Part shown: one piece after another, positions 16,238-25,051 of the stretch
How the letters are laid out: each line of letters starts with the position of its first letter
How positions within the stretch are numbered: position 1 is the first letter of the stretch
Source: Phreatobacter sp.
GTDB lineage: Bacteria > Pseudomonadota > Alphaproteobacteria > Rhizobiales > Phreatobacteraceae
DNA: 64,000 bases
Assembly (NCBI RefSeq): GCF_030691135.1
Contig: NZ_JAUYFA010000092.1
Coordinates: 17,311 to 81,310 of the forward strand
Direction: 5' to 3'
Notes under the pieces: generated by a model
The model's database searches: none
Told to the model about the DNA's origin: nothing
The model's input: the letters and a program-made list of their open reading frames with translations, nothing else
Translations under genes and position numbers: made by a program

Positions 16238-17413
16238 TCAGGCGCGGTGGGCGTAGATCCAGTCCTGCTGCGCCAGCAGCCCGCGGCCGCCGAGCAGCCG
16301 GATGGCGGTGTCGCGGGCGAAGGCCGCGGGACCCCTGAGGTGGTAGATGGCGCCATTGCGCCCGGCGAGCGACTGGATGCGCGCGACGCGCCCGCGACGC
16401 GCCCCTTCATAGGCGCGGAACGCACCGGCGAGGTCGTGCGGCCCGGCCGCGCAACAGGCGGCCAGCACGGCGGCATCCTCGACCGCCATGGCGCCGCCCT
16501 GGGCCACGAAGGGCAGCATGGCATGGGCCGCATCCCCGATCAGCGTTGCTGCCCCCTGCCCCGGGCCGAACCAGACCGGGCGATCGGCGAGCGACCAGCG
16601 CTGCCACTCGTCGACCGCCGCGATCAACTGGCGCGGCGCCGCGTCCCAGCCGGACAGGCGTTGCGCGAGGACCGAGGCCTCGCCCGGCGCGCGCCAGCCG
16701 GCGACCGGGGCGGGGTCGCCGATGATCGCCACGACGTTGAACAGGCTGCCACCGCGCAGCGGATAATGGACGAGATGGGCATCGGGACCGAGCCAGAGCC
16801 CGAGCCGGTCACCGCGCAGGACGGCGGGCACCGCCGCCATTGGCAGGGTGGCCCGAAAGGCGCTGCGGTGCCGGAAGATCGGCGCGGCCGGATCGCCGAG
16901 CCCTCGCCGCACCGCCGAACGGATGCCGTCGGCGCCGACCAGCACGGCGATATGGCGGCGTTCTCCCCCCTCCAGGGTGAGGTCGAACCCGTCCGCAACT
17001 GCCATGACGGTGGCGACGGCGCTGCCGGTCTCGATCGTGATGGCCGGTTCCCGCGCGGCGGCCGCGGCGAGAGCGGCGAGTAGATCAGCCCGGTGGATGA
17101 CCCACCATGGTGAGCCCCAGCGCTGTGCCGCCGTCTCGCCCAGCGTCGCGGCAGCGAGCAGCGCGCCGGATGATGCAGACCGGACGTCCATGCCCGCCGG
17201 GGCGACGACGGCCGGCGCAAGCGCCTCCGCGAGACCGAGCGCGATCAGAATCCGGCTGGCATTGGGGGAGAGCTGGATGCCGGCACCAACCTCTTCCAGA
17301 GCCGGGCTGCGCTCCAGGACGGTCGATGTGAACCCCGCCCTGGCGAGGCACAAGGCCAAGGTCAGGCCGCCGATGCCGGCACCGGCAATGGTGACGTGGC
17401 GCGCCGCGGGCAC
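16238..17413 (-). CDS. FAD-dependent monooxygenase (salicylate hydroxylase-like)
   Basis: A 391-residue group A flavoprotein monooxygenase. The dinucleotide-binding GAGIGGL is at residues 11-17 and ends with LERSP. A DG motif appears in VGADGIRSAVRR and a GD motif in LIGDAAHAMLPF followed by QGG. It resembles 3-hydroxybenzoate 6-hydroxylase and salicylate 1-hydroxylase, but the true aromatic substrate cannot be read from the sequence. The zf-CHCC gene follows upstream in the same orientation, 7 bp away. Confidence 0.8.
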   Translation of the reverse strand: MPAARHVTIAGAGIGGLTLALCLARAGFTSTVLERSPALEEVGAGIQLSPNASRILIALGLAEALAPAVVAPAGMDVRSASSGALLAAATLGETAAQRWGSPWWVIHRADLLAALAAAAAREPAITIETGSAVATVMAVADGFDLTLEGGERRHIAVLVGADGIRSAVRRGLGDPAAPIFRHRSAFRATLPMAAVPAVLRGDRLGLWLGPDAHLVHYPLRGGSLFNVVAIIGDPAPVAGWRAPGEASVLAQRLSGWDAAPRQLIAAVDEWQRWSLADRPVWFGPGQGAATLIGDAAHAMLPFVAQGGAMAVEDAAVLAACCAAGPHDLAGAFRAYEGARRGRVARIQSLAGRNGAIYHLRGPAAFARDTAIRLLGGRGLLAQQDWIYAHRA

Positions 17414-17420
17414 GCGCCGG

Positions 17421-17669
17421 TCAGGCCTCGGCCAGGGTCTTTACATAGGCGCCGGCCGGGCGGGTCTCGTCGGCATGCAGCGCGGCGTCAAATTTGTAGA
17501 GGGTCGAGCAATAGGGGCAGACGATCTCGGTCTCGCTGCCCATGTCGAGGAAGACATGCGGATGGTCGAAGGGCGCGCGCGCGCCCATGCACTGGAATTC
17601 CTTGACGCCGATATGGATGACGGCGACGCCGTCGTCATTGGCGAAATGGGGCACGATGTGATCGGCCAT
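17421..17669 (-). CDS. zinc-finger (zf-CHCC) protein, NDUFS6-like
   Basis: An 82-residue protein with the CHCC zinc ligands Cys27, His36, Cys51 and Cys54 (FQCMG, DHPHVFLD, CPYCSTLYKF). The family is the bacterial counterpart of mitochondrial complex I accessory subunit NDUFS6 and is nearly universal in alphaproteobacteria. Placed directly upstream of the monooxygenase on the same strand. Confidence 0.85.
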   Translation of the reverse strand: MADHIVPHFANDDGVAVIHIGVKEFQCMGARAPFDHPHVFLDMGSETEIVCPYCSTLYKFDAALHADETRPAGAYVKTLAEA

Positions 17670-17740
17670 GGCAGGTCCTCGTCAGATCTGGGCGGACCAT
17701 ACTGTCCGTGGCCGCCCAAGTGAAGCCGGATCGGCGCGGA

Positions 17741-18364
17741 TCAGGCGGTCAGCCAGCCGAAACTCGTGATCGCCGCCGCCACCAGCGCCACCACCAGGGC
17801 CAGGACCAGCGCGGTCGCGATGATACCGATGGCGTGACCGGCGGCGACGAGCATGCCGTCATCCTCGAGCAGGCCGATCGACAGCACCACCAGCGCCACG
17901 CCGGGCGGGAAATTGCCGACCCAGGACAGCGGCAGGGCCAGGATCGCCCCGAGCAGCACGAACATGGCGCCGAGGACGACATGCATCGGCCCGCGTGTCA
18001 TGAAACTCCAGCGCGGCCGCGCCACCCGCTCGACCTTTGCCACCCAGCCAACGGTGCGGTCGACCATGGCCGCGAGCTGGGACCGCGGGATCGATTTCTC
18101 GCCGATGGCGGCGGGCAGCCAGGGCGCATGCCGGCCGATCATCATCTGCAGGCCCACGATCCCGATGACGATGCCGGACACGGTGGAGACGCCCGGGATC
18201 ATGGGAATGATGTTCGGCAGGGCGAAGATCAGCACCAGCAGGCCGAAGGCGCGGTCGCCGAGGGCGCGCGTCAGCCCGTCGAGAGAGATGCGCTCACCCT
18301 CCCCGACATCCTTCAACGCGAGGAAAATCTCGGAGGTCCGGCGGACCGGGGGATCGGAATTCAC
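17741..18364 (-). CDS. ExoD-family membrane protein (copy 1)
   Basis: About 207 residues with an ExoD domain: polar N-terminus, then hydrophobic segments (AFGLLVLIFALPNIIPMIPG, VSGIVIGIVGLQMMIG, VVLGAMFVLLGAILALP, and a C-terminal pair). ALPN and WLP motifs match the family, first described in rhizobial exopolysaccharide synthesis. The start is uncertain: GTG at 18362-18364 has GGAGA about 14 bases upstream, and a TTG at 18401-18403 abuts the upstream stop. Adjacent to a second ExoD gene. Confidence 0.8.
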   Translation of the reverse strand: MNSDPPVRRTSEIFLALKDVGEGERISLDGLTRALGDRAFGLLVLIFALPNIIPMIPGVSTVSGIVIGIVGLQMMIGRHAPWLPAAIGEKSIPRSQLAAMVDRTVGWVAKVERVARPRWSFMTRGPMHVVLGAMFVLLGAILALPLSWVGNFPPGVALVVLSIGLLEDDGMLVAAGHAIGIIATALVLALVVALVAAAITSFGWLTA

Positions 18365-18403
18365 CTGCAAGGGACGTGTCTCCGCTGCGTTGGCAGACCG
18401 CAA

Positions 18404-19024
18404 TCAGAACAGGACGGACAATGCGCTCGCAACGATCGTATAGCCGATTCCGGCGCTCACCGCCGTGGCAATCGCGGCGAGGACGAAGCCGGCGACGACC
18501 AGCAAGCCGTCGCGCTCGGTCAAACCGAGGCCGAGCACGCAGAGCGCGAGGCCCTGCGGCATCGAGCCGATCCATGGAATCGGCACGATGATCAGCAGCA
18601 CCGCGAGGACCAGCACGGCGAATCCGACGAGGCGGCGCGCGGTGGGCCCCGCCGCCAATGCGAGCCGCGGCCTGGTCATGGTCTCAACACGCCGCAGCAG
18701 CGGCAGCGTGCGATTGACGACCTGCGTCAGGCGGGCGCGCGGCAGCGCCGTGCCTGCGATGCGGGCGGGAAGCCAAGGCACTTCCCGTCCGACGAGGATC
18801 TGCAATGCGAGCATGATCAATACGATACCGGTGAGGATCGGCAGGCCGGGAATGGGCAGGAGGTTCGGCAGGCCGAACAGAATCAGCGACAGACCGAAGG
18901 CACGCGAGCGCAGCGACGTCAGGAGATCGCCGACCGTCAGGCTCCCGAAGACCTCGGAATCACCCGATGCCTTGGCCGACATCAGTGCGGCAATGATATG
19001 GGATGTCTTCTCAGGGGCGGGCAC
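18404..19024 (-). CDS. ExoD-family membrane protein (copy 2)
   Basis: About 206 residues, same architecture as copy 1: AFGLSLILFGLPNLLPIPG, ILTGIVLIMLALQILVG, VPWLPARIAG, and a final hydrophobic pair. The two proteins align across the domain, so they are tandem paralogues and probably one transcript. The GTG at 19022-19024 gives a family-like N-terminus (VPAPEKTSHI); an ATG at 18982 is the alternative. Reading further upstream gives unlike sequence. Confidence 0.78.
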   Translation of the reverse strand: MPAPEKTSHIIAALMSAKASGDSEVFGSLTVGDLLTSLRSRAFGLSLILFGLPNLLPIPGLPILTGIVLIMLALQILVGREVPWLPARIAGTALPRARLTQVVNRTLPLLRRVETMTRPRLALAAGPTARRLVGFAVLVLAVLLIIVPIPWIGSMPQGLALCVLGLGLTERDGLLVVAGFVLAAIATAVSAGIGYTIVASALSVLF

Positions 19025-19127
19025 GAACGGTTCCGGCAGGCGAAAGGGCGCTATCCATACGTCGCCCCGCGCTGCGCCGCCACTGCCCAGCGACCGGTTC
19101 AAGGCGAATTGCGATAATCGGCACGGA

Positions 19128-19430
19128 TCAGTGCAGGTAGGACAGGCTCTGGGCCATGCGCAGTTCGCGCGGCCGGAGCAGCCGCGACGATACGACGGTG
19201 ACCGCATGCAGCCGTCCGTCGAGGCTCTTCTCCCAGAAGGCGAGGAAACGCTTCAGCACCGGGAAATAGGGCGCCTGATCGTAGTCCTGCCAGAGATAGG
19301 TCTGCAGCAACAGCGGATGGTCCGGCATCCGGTAGAGGATCTCGGCGGTGGTGAGGGAATAGCCTTCGATCAGCCGGACAAAATCGGCATCGATATGGCG
19401 GGACGGAACGGAAGGGGACTGCGCTGGCAT
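19128..19430 (-). CDS. usg: Usg-family protein
   Basis: A 100-residue protein. GYSLTTAEILYRMPDHP and the following LLQTYLWQDYD block are the signature of the Usg family, first named for the gene upstream of trpF in Caulobacter. Function is unknown. Here there are no trp genes nearby. The core runs from residue 18 to 90; the N-terminal 15 residues are variable. Confidence 0.88.
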   Translation of the reverse strand: MPAQSPSVPSRHIDADFVRLIEGYSLTTAEILYRMPDHPLLLQTYLWQDYDQAPYFPVLKRFLAFWEKSLDGRLHAVTVVSSRLLRPRELRMAQSLSYLH

Positions 19431-19521
19431 GACGGCCTCCGGCGAAGCTGTGACGATGCACTGGGTCTTGCTGGCCGACCGGCGACACGATCGTGCCGTC
19501 GCAATTGAGCGACAAACATGG

Positions 19522-19536
19522 TTAGCGGATGATTAA
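19522..19536. promoter_or_regulatory. CtrA-like box (TTAG-N7-TTAA)
   Basis: TTAG at 19522-19525 and TTAA at 19533-19536 with exactly 7 nt between them, in the divergent gap between usg (minus) and the BcsS-like gene (plus). It is the second such box in this window. Binding is inferred from motif match. Confidence 0.4.
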
Positions 19537-19620
19537 CAGCCGAGTGACGTCGCCGTGCCCGCCGTCTCATCCGGTGATGTCCCATATGGCCAGAGGCGAG
19601 GTTCCATGAGCGAATGACCC

Positions 19621-20331
19621 ATGCGCGCATGGAGAGCATGGGGAACCATTGCCGTCGCATGGTTGCCGGGCGTGGCCCTCGCCGACGCGCCCGCCGAAGG
19701 TCGTTTCGCGAGTTTCTTCGGCCTCGATGGCGCCTTCGACGGCTTCCACCTCTCCTCCGGCTTCGATGCATTGACCGTTCGGCACGGCGAGGGCCGCGGC
19801 CTGGCCCTGCGGATCACGGCCGGCACGGGGATGTCGCGGTTCCGCATCGATCCCGTTCTGCCGGATCGGGTCCTGGAGACCACGACCACCGCACGGCTGA
19901 TGGCCGGCTGGCGTGAACAGGGCCATTGGGGATCGGCGACCCTCTTCGCCGGCCTCGCCCTGGAGACGCGGCGCCTGTCGCCCGCCCTCCCCGACCCCCA
20001 TGTCGGGACGCGCATCGGTCCTGTCGTGACGCTCGACGCCTGGCTCACTCCCTATGAGCGTGTCGCCGTCCAGCTCTACGCCACCTATGCGACCCCCTTC
20101 GCCGCGGCGAGCCTGCGCGTCGCACCCGGCTACGACGTCGGTGGCGGCATCTATGTCGGGCCGGAGGCGACGTTCAGCGCCCACCACGGCACGCTGCGCA
20201 CGCGGCTCGGCGTACATGCGACCGGAATCACCATCGGCCCCGTGGGGCTGCGCCTGTCCGGGGGATTTGCGCAGGATCGCGGCGGCCGTTCCGGCGCCTA
20301 TGCCGGCCTGTCCCTCTGGCGGCGCTACTGA
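19621..20331 (+). CDS. outer-membrane beta-barrel protein, BcsS-like
   Basis: A 236-residue protein with a signal peptide (MRAWRAWGTIAVAWLPGVALADA) and alternating hydrophobic/polar strands ending in an aromatic C-terminus (SLWRRY), typical of an outer-membrane barrel. YERVAVQLYATYATPF and the GGIYVGPEATF and AYAGLSLWRRY blocks resemble the cellulose biosynthesis protein BcsS family. No bcs genes are in the window, so the assignment rests on resemblance only. Its last 7 bp overlap the end of the converging GT39 gene. Confidence 0.5.
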   Translation: MRAWRAWGTIAVAWLPGVALADAPAEGRFASFFGLDGAFDGFHLSSGFDALTVRHGEGRGLALRITAGTGMSRFRIDPVLPDRVLETTTTARLMAGWREQGHWGSATLFAGLALETRRLSPALPDPHVGTRIGPVVTLDAWLTPYERVAVQLYATYATPFAAASLRVAPGYDVGGGIYVGPEATFSAHHGTLRTRLGVHATGITIGPVGLRLSGGFAQDRGGRSGAYAGLSLWRRY

Positions 20332-21854
20332 GGCGTGGCGAGATCGGGAAGGCCAGGCTGAAGCGGATCACGGACGACGAAGAGCACCAGCTGGTCCATG
20401 CGATCCGTCAGCCCGAACCGCGGCCGCCATAGCCTGTCGACCGCCCCGGCCGGTGCCACCACCCGATAGAGCTGTCCAAGGCGCGCAGCGACCTCTGCCG
20501 CCCGGCGGCTCTCGACCACGACCAGAACCGGCCGAGAAGCGACCACGGCGGCATCGGGCGCCGGTTCCATGGCATAGCGCAGGCGTTCGCCGAACTGGAC
20601 CACCGGCGGCCGCCCCGAGCCGTAGAATCGCAGATGCGCCGTCGTCGTGTAGCTCGCCGTGCCGATCGTGCCCGCCCCGGCCCTCATGGCCGCCGCCTCG
20701 ACGGCCTCCGCAGTGGCGCGCCAGCCGTGCAGCTGGCCCGTCGGATCAATGGCCAGTGGCGCAAGCCGGAAGCTCGCATGGGCGATGACGAAGAGCCCGA
20801 GCAGCACCCCGGTCAACACCGACCAGCGCAGGCTCACCCGCAGCACCGCCGCGGCGCGGGGGGCGGCCGCCGGAAGGGCCTTGGCGCCGATGACGGCGGC
20901 GGCGATGGCGGCCGGCAGGAGGCAGGCCGTCCAGTTGCCCTGGACGCGGTCGAAAAGGCCGTACCAGACGAGATAGGCGAGGAGCGGCAGCACCGACACG
21001 GTCAGCAGAACGGCGCCCGGCTCCCGATGGTCGAGGGCGCGGCGGCCGACCACCCACAGGCCCCAGAGCACGAGGATCCCGATCAGCGGCGTGAGCAGCG
21101 CCGCCTGTCCGGCGATGAATTCGGGCACGAAACGCGGGTCGAAGGCCTTCGGAACCGCACGGCCGAACTGCTTGGTGAGGGAGGCGCCGCCATGGGCGAG
21201 ATTCCACCACAGCACCGGCGCCATGACCGCGAGGCAGAGGATGCCGCCCGCATAGGGCCAGGGCGAGCGCAGCCAGCGGCGAAGCTCCGGTACCAGCACG
21301 ATCCAGAGCAGGATGGCGAAGCCGAGGAAGACGGCGGTGTACTTGGAGATGAAGGCGAGGCCGACGGCGAGGCCAGCCGCCAGCCACCAGACGCCCCGGC
21401 CGGTGCGCCAGACCTCGACCAGGGCGAGCAATGCCAGCGTCCAGAACAGCACGAGCGGCGTATCCGGTGTCACCAGCATGGCGCCGGCGCCGAGGAACAG
21501 CGTCGCCTGCACCATCGCCGCCCCGGCGATCGCCGCCGCCCGGTCGTCGGTCAGGCGCCAGACGAGGCGCCAGACCCCGATGCTCGCCGCCGCCGCCAGC
21601 AGCACAGACAGCCAGCGGATGCCGAATTCCGTGTCGCCGAAGACCGTTGTGGAGGCACGGATCAGCAGCGCCACCATCGGTGGGTGGTCAAAATAGCCGA
21701 GGGCGAGGTTCTGCGACCACAGATGGTAATAGGCTTCGTCGGCGGCGAGGCCGAGGGACCCGGCGGCCCAGAGACGCACCGCGGTGAGGGCGGCGACCAG
21801 AATGAGGACGGCGCCGGCGCTCCCCGCCCAGACCGGGCGCAAGGCCGCCGTCAT
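20325..21854 (-). CDS. GT39-family membrane glycosyltransferase (ArnT/PMT-like)
   Basis: A 509-residue polytopic protein of the PMT/ArnT superfamily, which uses polyprenyl-phosphate sugars as donors. After the first TM segment the periplasmic loop has the catalytic DEAYY (LGLAADEAYYHLW) and YFDHPPM, followed by about ten further TM segments. The start ATG (21852-21854) comes two bases after the stop of the GT2 gene (TGA-C-ATG), showing coupling. Its neighbour is a polyprenyl-phosphate sugar synthase-like protein, so the two probably make and use one donor. The acceptor is unknown. Confidence 0.82.
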   Translation of the reverse strand: MTAALRPVWAGSAGAVLILVAALTAVRLWAAGSLGLAADEAYYHLWSQNLALGYFDHPPMVALLIRASTTVFGDTEFGIRWLSVLLAAAASIGVWRLVWRLTDDRAAAIAGAAMVQATLFLGAGAMLVTPDTPLVLFWTLALLALVEVWRTGRGVWWLAAGLAVGLAFISKYTAVFLGFAILLWIVLVPELRRWLRSPWPYAGGILCLAVMAPVLWWNLAHGGASLTKQFGRAVPKAFDPRFVPEFIAGQAALLTPLIGILVLWGLWVVGRRALDHREPGAVLLTVSVLPLLAYLVWYGLFDRVQGNWTACLLPAAIAAAVIGAKALPAAAPRAAAVLRVSLRWSVLTGVLLGLFVIAHASFRLAPLAIDPTGQLHGWRATAEAVEAAAMRAGAGTIGTASYTTTAHLRFYGSGRPPVVQFGERLRYAMEPAPDAAVVASRPVLVVVESRRAAEVAARLGQLYRVVAPAGAVDRLWRPRFGLTDRMDQLVLFVVRDPLQPGLPDLATPQ

Positions 21855-21855
21855 G

Positions 21856-22974
21856 TCAGCGGCGCCAGACGAGGGTGGCCGAGGCGGCATAGTTGAACAC
21901 GGCACCCATCACGGCCCCGGCGAGGCCGGAGAGCCACCAGTCGACATCGCCGGCATAGAGCCAGCTGGCGACGCCGACATTGCCGAAGGCGCCGATGCTG
22001 CACACGAGATAGAAGAGCAGCAGGCCGGTCAGGAAGCGGGCGCCCTTCAGCCGGGCATCGCGATAGGTGATCTCGTTGTTGATGACGAAATTCGACGTCA
22101 TGGCGACGACCGTCGCCAGCGTCTGCGCCCATTCGAAGCGCATGCCGAAAGTCAGGCCCGCATAGAGCGCCGCCAGATGGACGATGAGGCCGCTGGTGCC
22201 GACCAAGGCGAAGAAGATGAAGCGCAGCGGGATGAACCCGCCGGACAGCTTGTTCAGGACGAAGCCGACATAATCCAGCGCCACCTTGGCGTCGAGCTTG
22301 CTCTCGCCATGGACGCGCTCACGGAAGACGAAGGGGACTTCGGCGAAGCTCGGCGCCCTGGGCACCGATGCCGCGATGTCGGCGAGGATCTTGAACCCGG
22401 TGGTCGACAGCCGCGGCGCCACCTCCTCGACGATGTCGCGGCGGATCATGAAGAAGCCGGACATCGGGTCGGTCAGCGGTGCCTTGAGGATCATCGACGA
22501 CAGACGGCGGCCGAGGTCGGAAATCCCCTGGCGGATGGGCGTCAGACCCTCGGTCTTCGAGCCGCCGGCGATGTTGCGGCTGGCGACGACGAGGTCGCGC
22601 CCGGCCCGGATCTGCTCGAGCATGGCCGGCAGGATGGTCTCGTCGTGCTGCAGGTCGCCGTCCATGACGGCGACGACCGGCGCCGAGGAAGCGAGCATCC
22701 CCTCGATACAGGCGCCCGCAAGCCCCCGCCGACCCACCCGGCGGATGCAGCGCACGCGCGGGTCGCGCGTTGCGATCTCCTTGACCACGGCGGCTGTGCC
22801 GTCCGGGCTGTCGTCGTCGACGACGATCATTTCCCAGGCGATGCCGGCGAGCACATGATCCAGCCGGCGCGCCAGTTCCGGCACGTTGTCGCGTTCGTTG
22901 AAGCTGGGCACGACCACCGTCAGTTCGGGGGGGCCGGCGGTCTTGATGTCATGGGTCATCTGGCCGGGGGTCAT
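21856..22974 (-). CDS. GT2 glycosyltransferase fused to GtrA-like membrane domain
   Basis: A 372-residue two-domain protein. Residues about 18-235 form a GT-A polyprenol-phosphate sugar transferase (TVVVPSFNERDN, DDDSPDGTA, MDGDLQHDE). The C-terminal 130 residues have four TM segments of the GtrA type. Such proteins make undecaprenyl-phosphate sugar and flip it. The downstream GT39 gene would use the product. The gene starts 21 bp after the btaB stop on the same strand, so it may be part of the bta operon. Confidence 0.85.
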   Translation of the reverse strand: MTPGQMTHDIKTAGPPELTVVVPSFNERDNVPELARRLDHVLAGIAWEMIVVDDDSPDGTAAVVKEIATRDPRVRCIRRVGRRGLAGACIEGMLASSAPVVAVMDGDLQHDETILPAMLEQIRAGRDLVVASRNIAGGSKTEGLTPIRQGISDLGRRLSSMILKAPLTDPMSGFFMIRRDIVEEVAPRLSTTGFKILADIAASVPRAPSFAEVPFVFRERVHGESKLDAKVALDYVGFVLNKLSGGFIPLRFIFFALVGTSGLIVHLAALYAGLTFGMRFEWAQTLATVVAMTSNFVINNEITYRDARLKGARFLTGLLLFYLVCSIGAFGNVGVASWLYAGDVDWWLSGLAGAVMGAVFNYAASATLVWRR

Positions 22975-22995
22975 AGACCCCGCCCGCCGACGGGG

Positions 22996-23667
22996 TCAAG
23001 CAAGGGCCGGCCTTGTCGCGACGGCATGGACCGCATAGTCGCGATAGGGGCGCGCCAGACGCACGGCAAACCCGCGCGCTCCGGCGGCCTCATCGAGCGC
23101 TTCGGCGAATCCGTCCCGCGGCGTGACGTGGAACTGCGACAGCCAGGCCCTGAGGCCGGCACGGAACAGGCCCGGCAGCCGGCTCTGGCCGCCGAAGTCC
23201 ACCACGTGGAGCGAGCCGCCCGGCAACACCGCGGCCATCGCGCGGTCGAGTGCCTCCCGCCAGGGCGGGATCATCGACAGCGTGTAGGAACAGAAGGCAC
23301 GGTCGAAACCGTCCCGCGCGAAGGTCGACAGCGGGTCGAAGCGCGCGGCGTCGGCCTCCGCGAGGCGGATGCGGTCGGCAAGTCCGGCGCGGTCGACGGC
23401 GCGACGGGCCTCGGCCAGCATCACCGGGCTCACGTCGAAGCCGTAGAACCGCGCCTGCGGATAGCGCCGGGCGGCGACGATGAGGTTGCGCCCGGTGCCG
23501 CAGCCGACTTCCAGCACGGTGCCGCCGGCGGGCGGCGCGAGCTCGGCGATCAGACCGTCACGGCCGAGCAGATAGAACTTGCGCGTCGCGTCGTAGATGC
23601 CGACCTGCCACCGGTAGATCGCGTCCATCTGCCGCGATGCGTGGACCGTGTCGGCGGGCGCGGTCAC
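22996..23667 (-). CDS. btaB: diacylglyceryl-homoserine N-methyltransferase BtaB
   Basis: A 223-residue SAM-dependent methyltransferase with motif I VLEVGCGTGRN, the acidic residue in GFDVSP, and YTLSMIPPW as in BtaB. It adds three methyl groups to diacylglyceryl-homoserine to finish the betaine lipid DGTS. The GTG start (23665-23667) overlaps the btaA stop in a GTGA arrangement. Assignment relies strongly on the adjacent btaA. Confidence 0.88.
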   Translation of the reverse strand: MTAPADTVHASRQMDAIYRWQVGIYDATRKFYLLGRDGLIAELAPPAGGTVLEVGCGTGRNLIVAARRYPQARFYGFDVSPVMLAEARRAVDRAGLADRIRLAEADAARFDPLSTFARDGFDRAFCSYTLSMIPPWREALDRAMAAVLPGGSLHVVDFGGQSRLPGLFRAGLRAWLSQFHVTPRDGFAEALDEAAGARGFAVRLARPYRDYAVHAVATRPALA

Positions 23668-24917
23668 GACGCCGCCAGCGTGTAGAGGTGGAAGCCGCCA
23701 TAGATCGACGACCGGTCGCGGTCGGTCCAGGCGCGGCACCGCGGCGCGTCATAGGTGAAGCGGGCGAGGATGTCGGGCGCCACACGGCCTGGCAGCAGGC
23801 TCTCCTCCGCCGCCGTACGGAAGATGACACGGGCACCGGGCCGCGCCGTGCGCAGGATCGCGCGCCACAGCCGGTTCAGCACCTCGTCGGTCATCCAGTC
23901 CTGCGCGTCGAGCAGCACATAGGCGTCGCGCGAGGCGTCGGGTTGCCGCTCGAGATGGTCGATGAAATTCTCGTGGCAGACCTCGACGCGATCGGCATGG
24001 GCCTTCACCGCATCGAAATGGCCGGCGACGAGGTAGGGCGGCACGGCCCCCGTCGCGCCCGGCTGGTAGCGGCGCCCGAAGGCCTGCCAGGCGAAGTAGT
24101 TGCTCTCCAGCGGAAAGCCACAGGCGAGGCGCTCGAGGCGCGTCACCAGAACCTCCTCCATGCCGCCGCCGGCCTTGGCTGAGGTCAGCAGCGCCTTGTA
24201 CTGGGCCGGCGGAATGCCGAGCCCGTAGAGCGACGCGGGATTCTTCACCAGCCAGCGCACCAGGCCCGACGAGAACAGCGGCTTCAGCTCGCTGTCGAAG
24301 ATGGCGCGCTGCTCGGCCAGCGAACGGGCCTCCAGCATGCGGCGCGGATCGCGGCCGTGCAGGCGGGCGACGGCGTGGCCGGTGCCGATCATCCAGCCGA
24401 GCAGGCCCTTGCGATAGATGTTGTCGGAGAACTGCCGGATGCGGCGGCGGCCGACCCAGTCGCGGTGGTCCCAGTAGGCGCGCGTCACCGGATCCAGCCG
24501 GTCGCGCAGATGCCGGTCAAAGGCGGCGACATTGTCGCGGCTGTCGGCCTCGCCGAAGAAGCGGAAGAAGCTCGCATGGTCCGGCAGATGCTGGGCTGCC
24601 GTGAGCTTGAGCCGGTTCAGCGCCACGTGGTTCTCGTTGAGGTCGAGGGCGGTGATGCGGGCAGGCCCGGCAACGAGGTAGCTGAGGATGTTGCAGCCGC
24701 CCGAGGCGATCGCCACCACGTGATCGGCCGGGCCGAGCGCCAGCGCCTCCATGTCGATCGCCGGATCCTCCCAGATCTGCGGATAGACGAGGCCCGAGAA
24801 CATCAGCGTGAAGAGCTGTTCCTGAAGCCCCGCTCGCGACAGCGGACTGTGGCGGGCGACTGCCCGTCCGATATTGCGATGGGTCGCCTTGCGGGCCTCG
24901 CCTGCCACCAGAGCCAT
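23664..24917 (-). CDS. btaA: SAM:diacylglycerol 3-amino-3-carboxypropyltransferase BtaA
   Basis: A 417-residue DUF3419/BtaA protein that transfers the aminocarboxypropyl group of SAM to diacylglycerol, the first step of DGTS synthesis. Family blocks are QEQLFTLMFSGLVYPQIWEDP at the N-terminus, a SAM-binding region with ASGGCNILSYL, ALDLNENHVALNRLK, and DAQDWM near residue 335. Length is as expected. Upstream lie four 11-nt-spaced Pho-box units. In other alphaproteobacteria DGTS replaces phospholipids when phosphate is scarce. Confidence 0.93.
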   Translation of the reverse strand: MALVAGEARKATHRNIGRAVARHSPLSRAGLQEQLFTLMFSGLVYPQIWEDPAIDMEALALGPADHVVAIASGGCNILSYLVAGPARITALDLNENHVALNRLKLTAAQHLPDHASFFRFFGEADSRDNVAAFDRHLRDRLDPVTRAYWDHRDWVGRRRIRQFSDNIYRKGLLGWMIGTGHAVARLHGRDPRRMLEARSLAEQRAIFDSELKPLFSSGLVRWLVKNPASLYGLGIPPAQYKALLTSAKAGGGMEEVLVTRLERLACGFPLESNYFAWQAFGRRYQPGATGAVPPYLVAGHFDAVKAHADRVEVCHENFIDHLERQPDASRDAYVLLDAQDWMTDEVLNRLWRAILRTARPGARVIFRTAAEESLLPGRVAPDILARFTYDAPRCRAWTDRDRSSIYGGFHLYTLAAS

Positions 24918-24967
24918 GCCGTCTCATCCCGATTCGAGGGTTCTGGAGACGGACGTATGAGGGGGGG

Positions 24968-25007
24968 ATGACGCGCAGGTGAAACCACCATGACCCGACG
25001 ATGACGG
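24968..25007 (-). promoter_or_regulatory. Pho box (four 11-nt repeats) upstream of btaA
   Basis: On the minus strand, 7-mers read CCGTCAT (25007-25001), GGGTCAT (24996-24990), GTTTCAC (24985-24979) and GCGTCAT (24974-24968). All start-to-start spacings are exactly 11 nt, the PhoB binding periodicity (CTGTCAT-N4 units). The array ends about 50 bp before the btaA ATG, with a CATACG -10-like hexamer in between. PhoB control of DGTS synthesis is known in related bacteria; binding here is inferred. Confidence 0.7.
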
Positions 25008-25051
25008 GGACCTGTTTCCGCGCGCCGGAGTCTGCGCGCGGATGCCGACAA

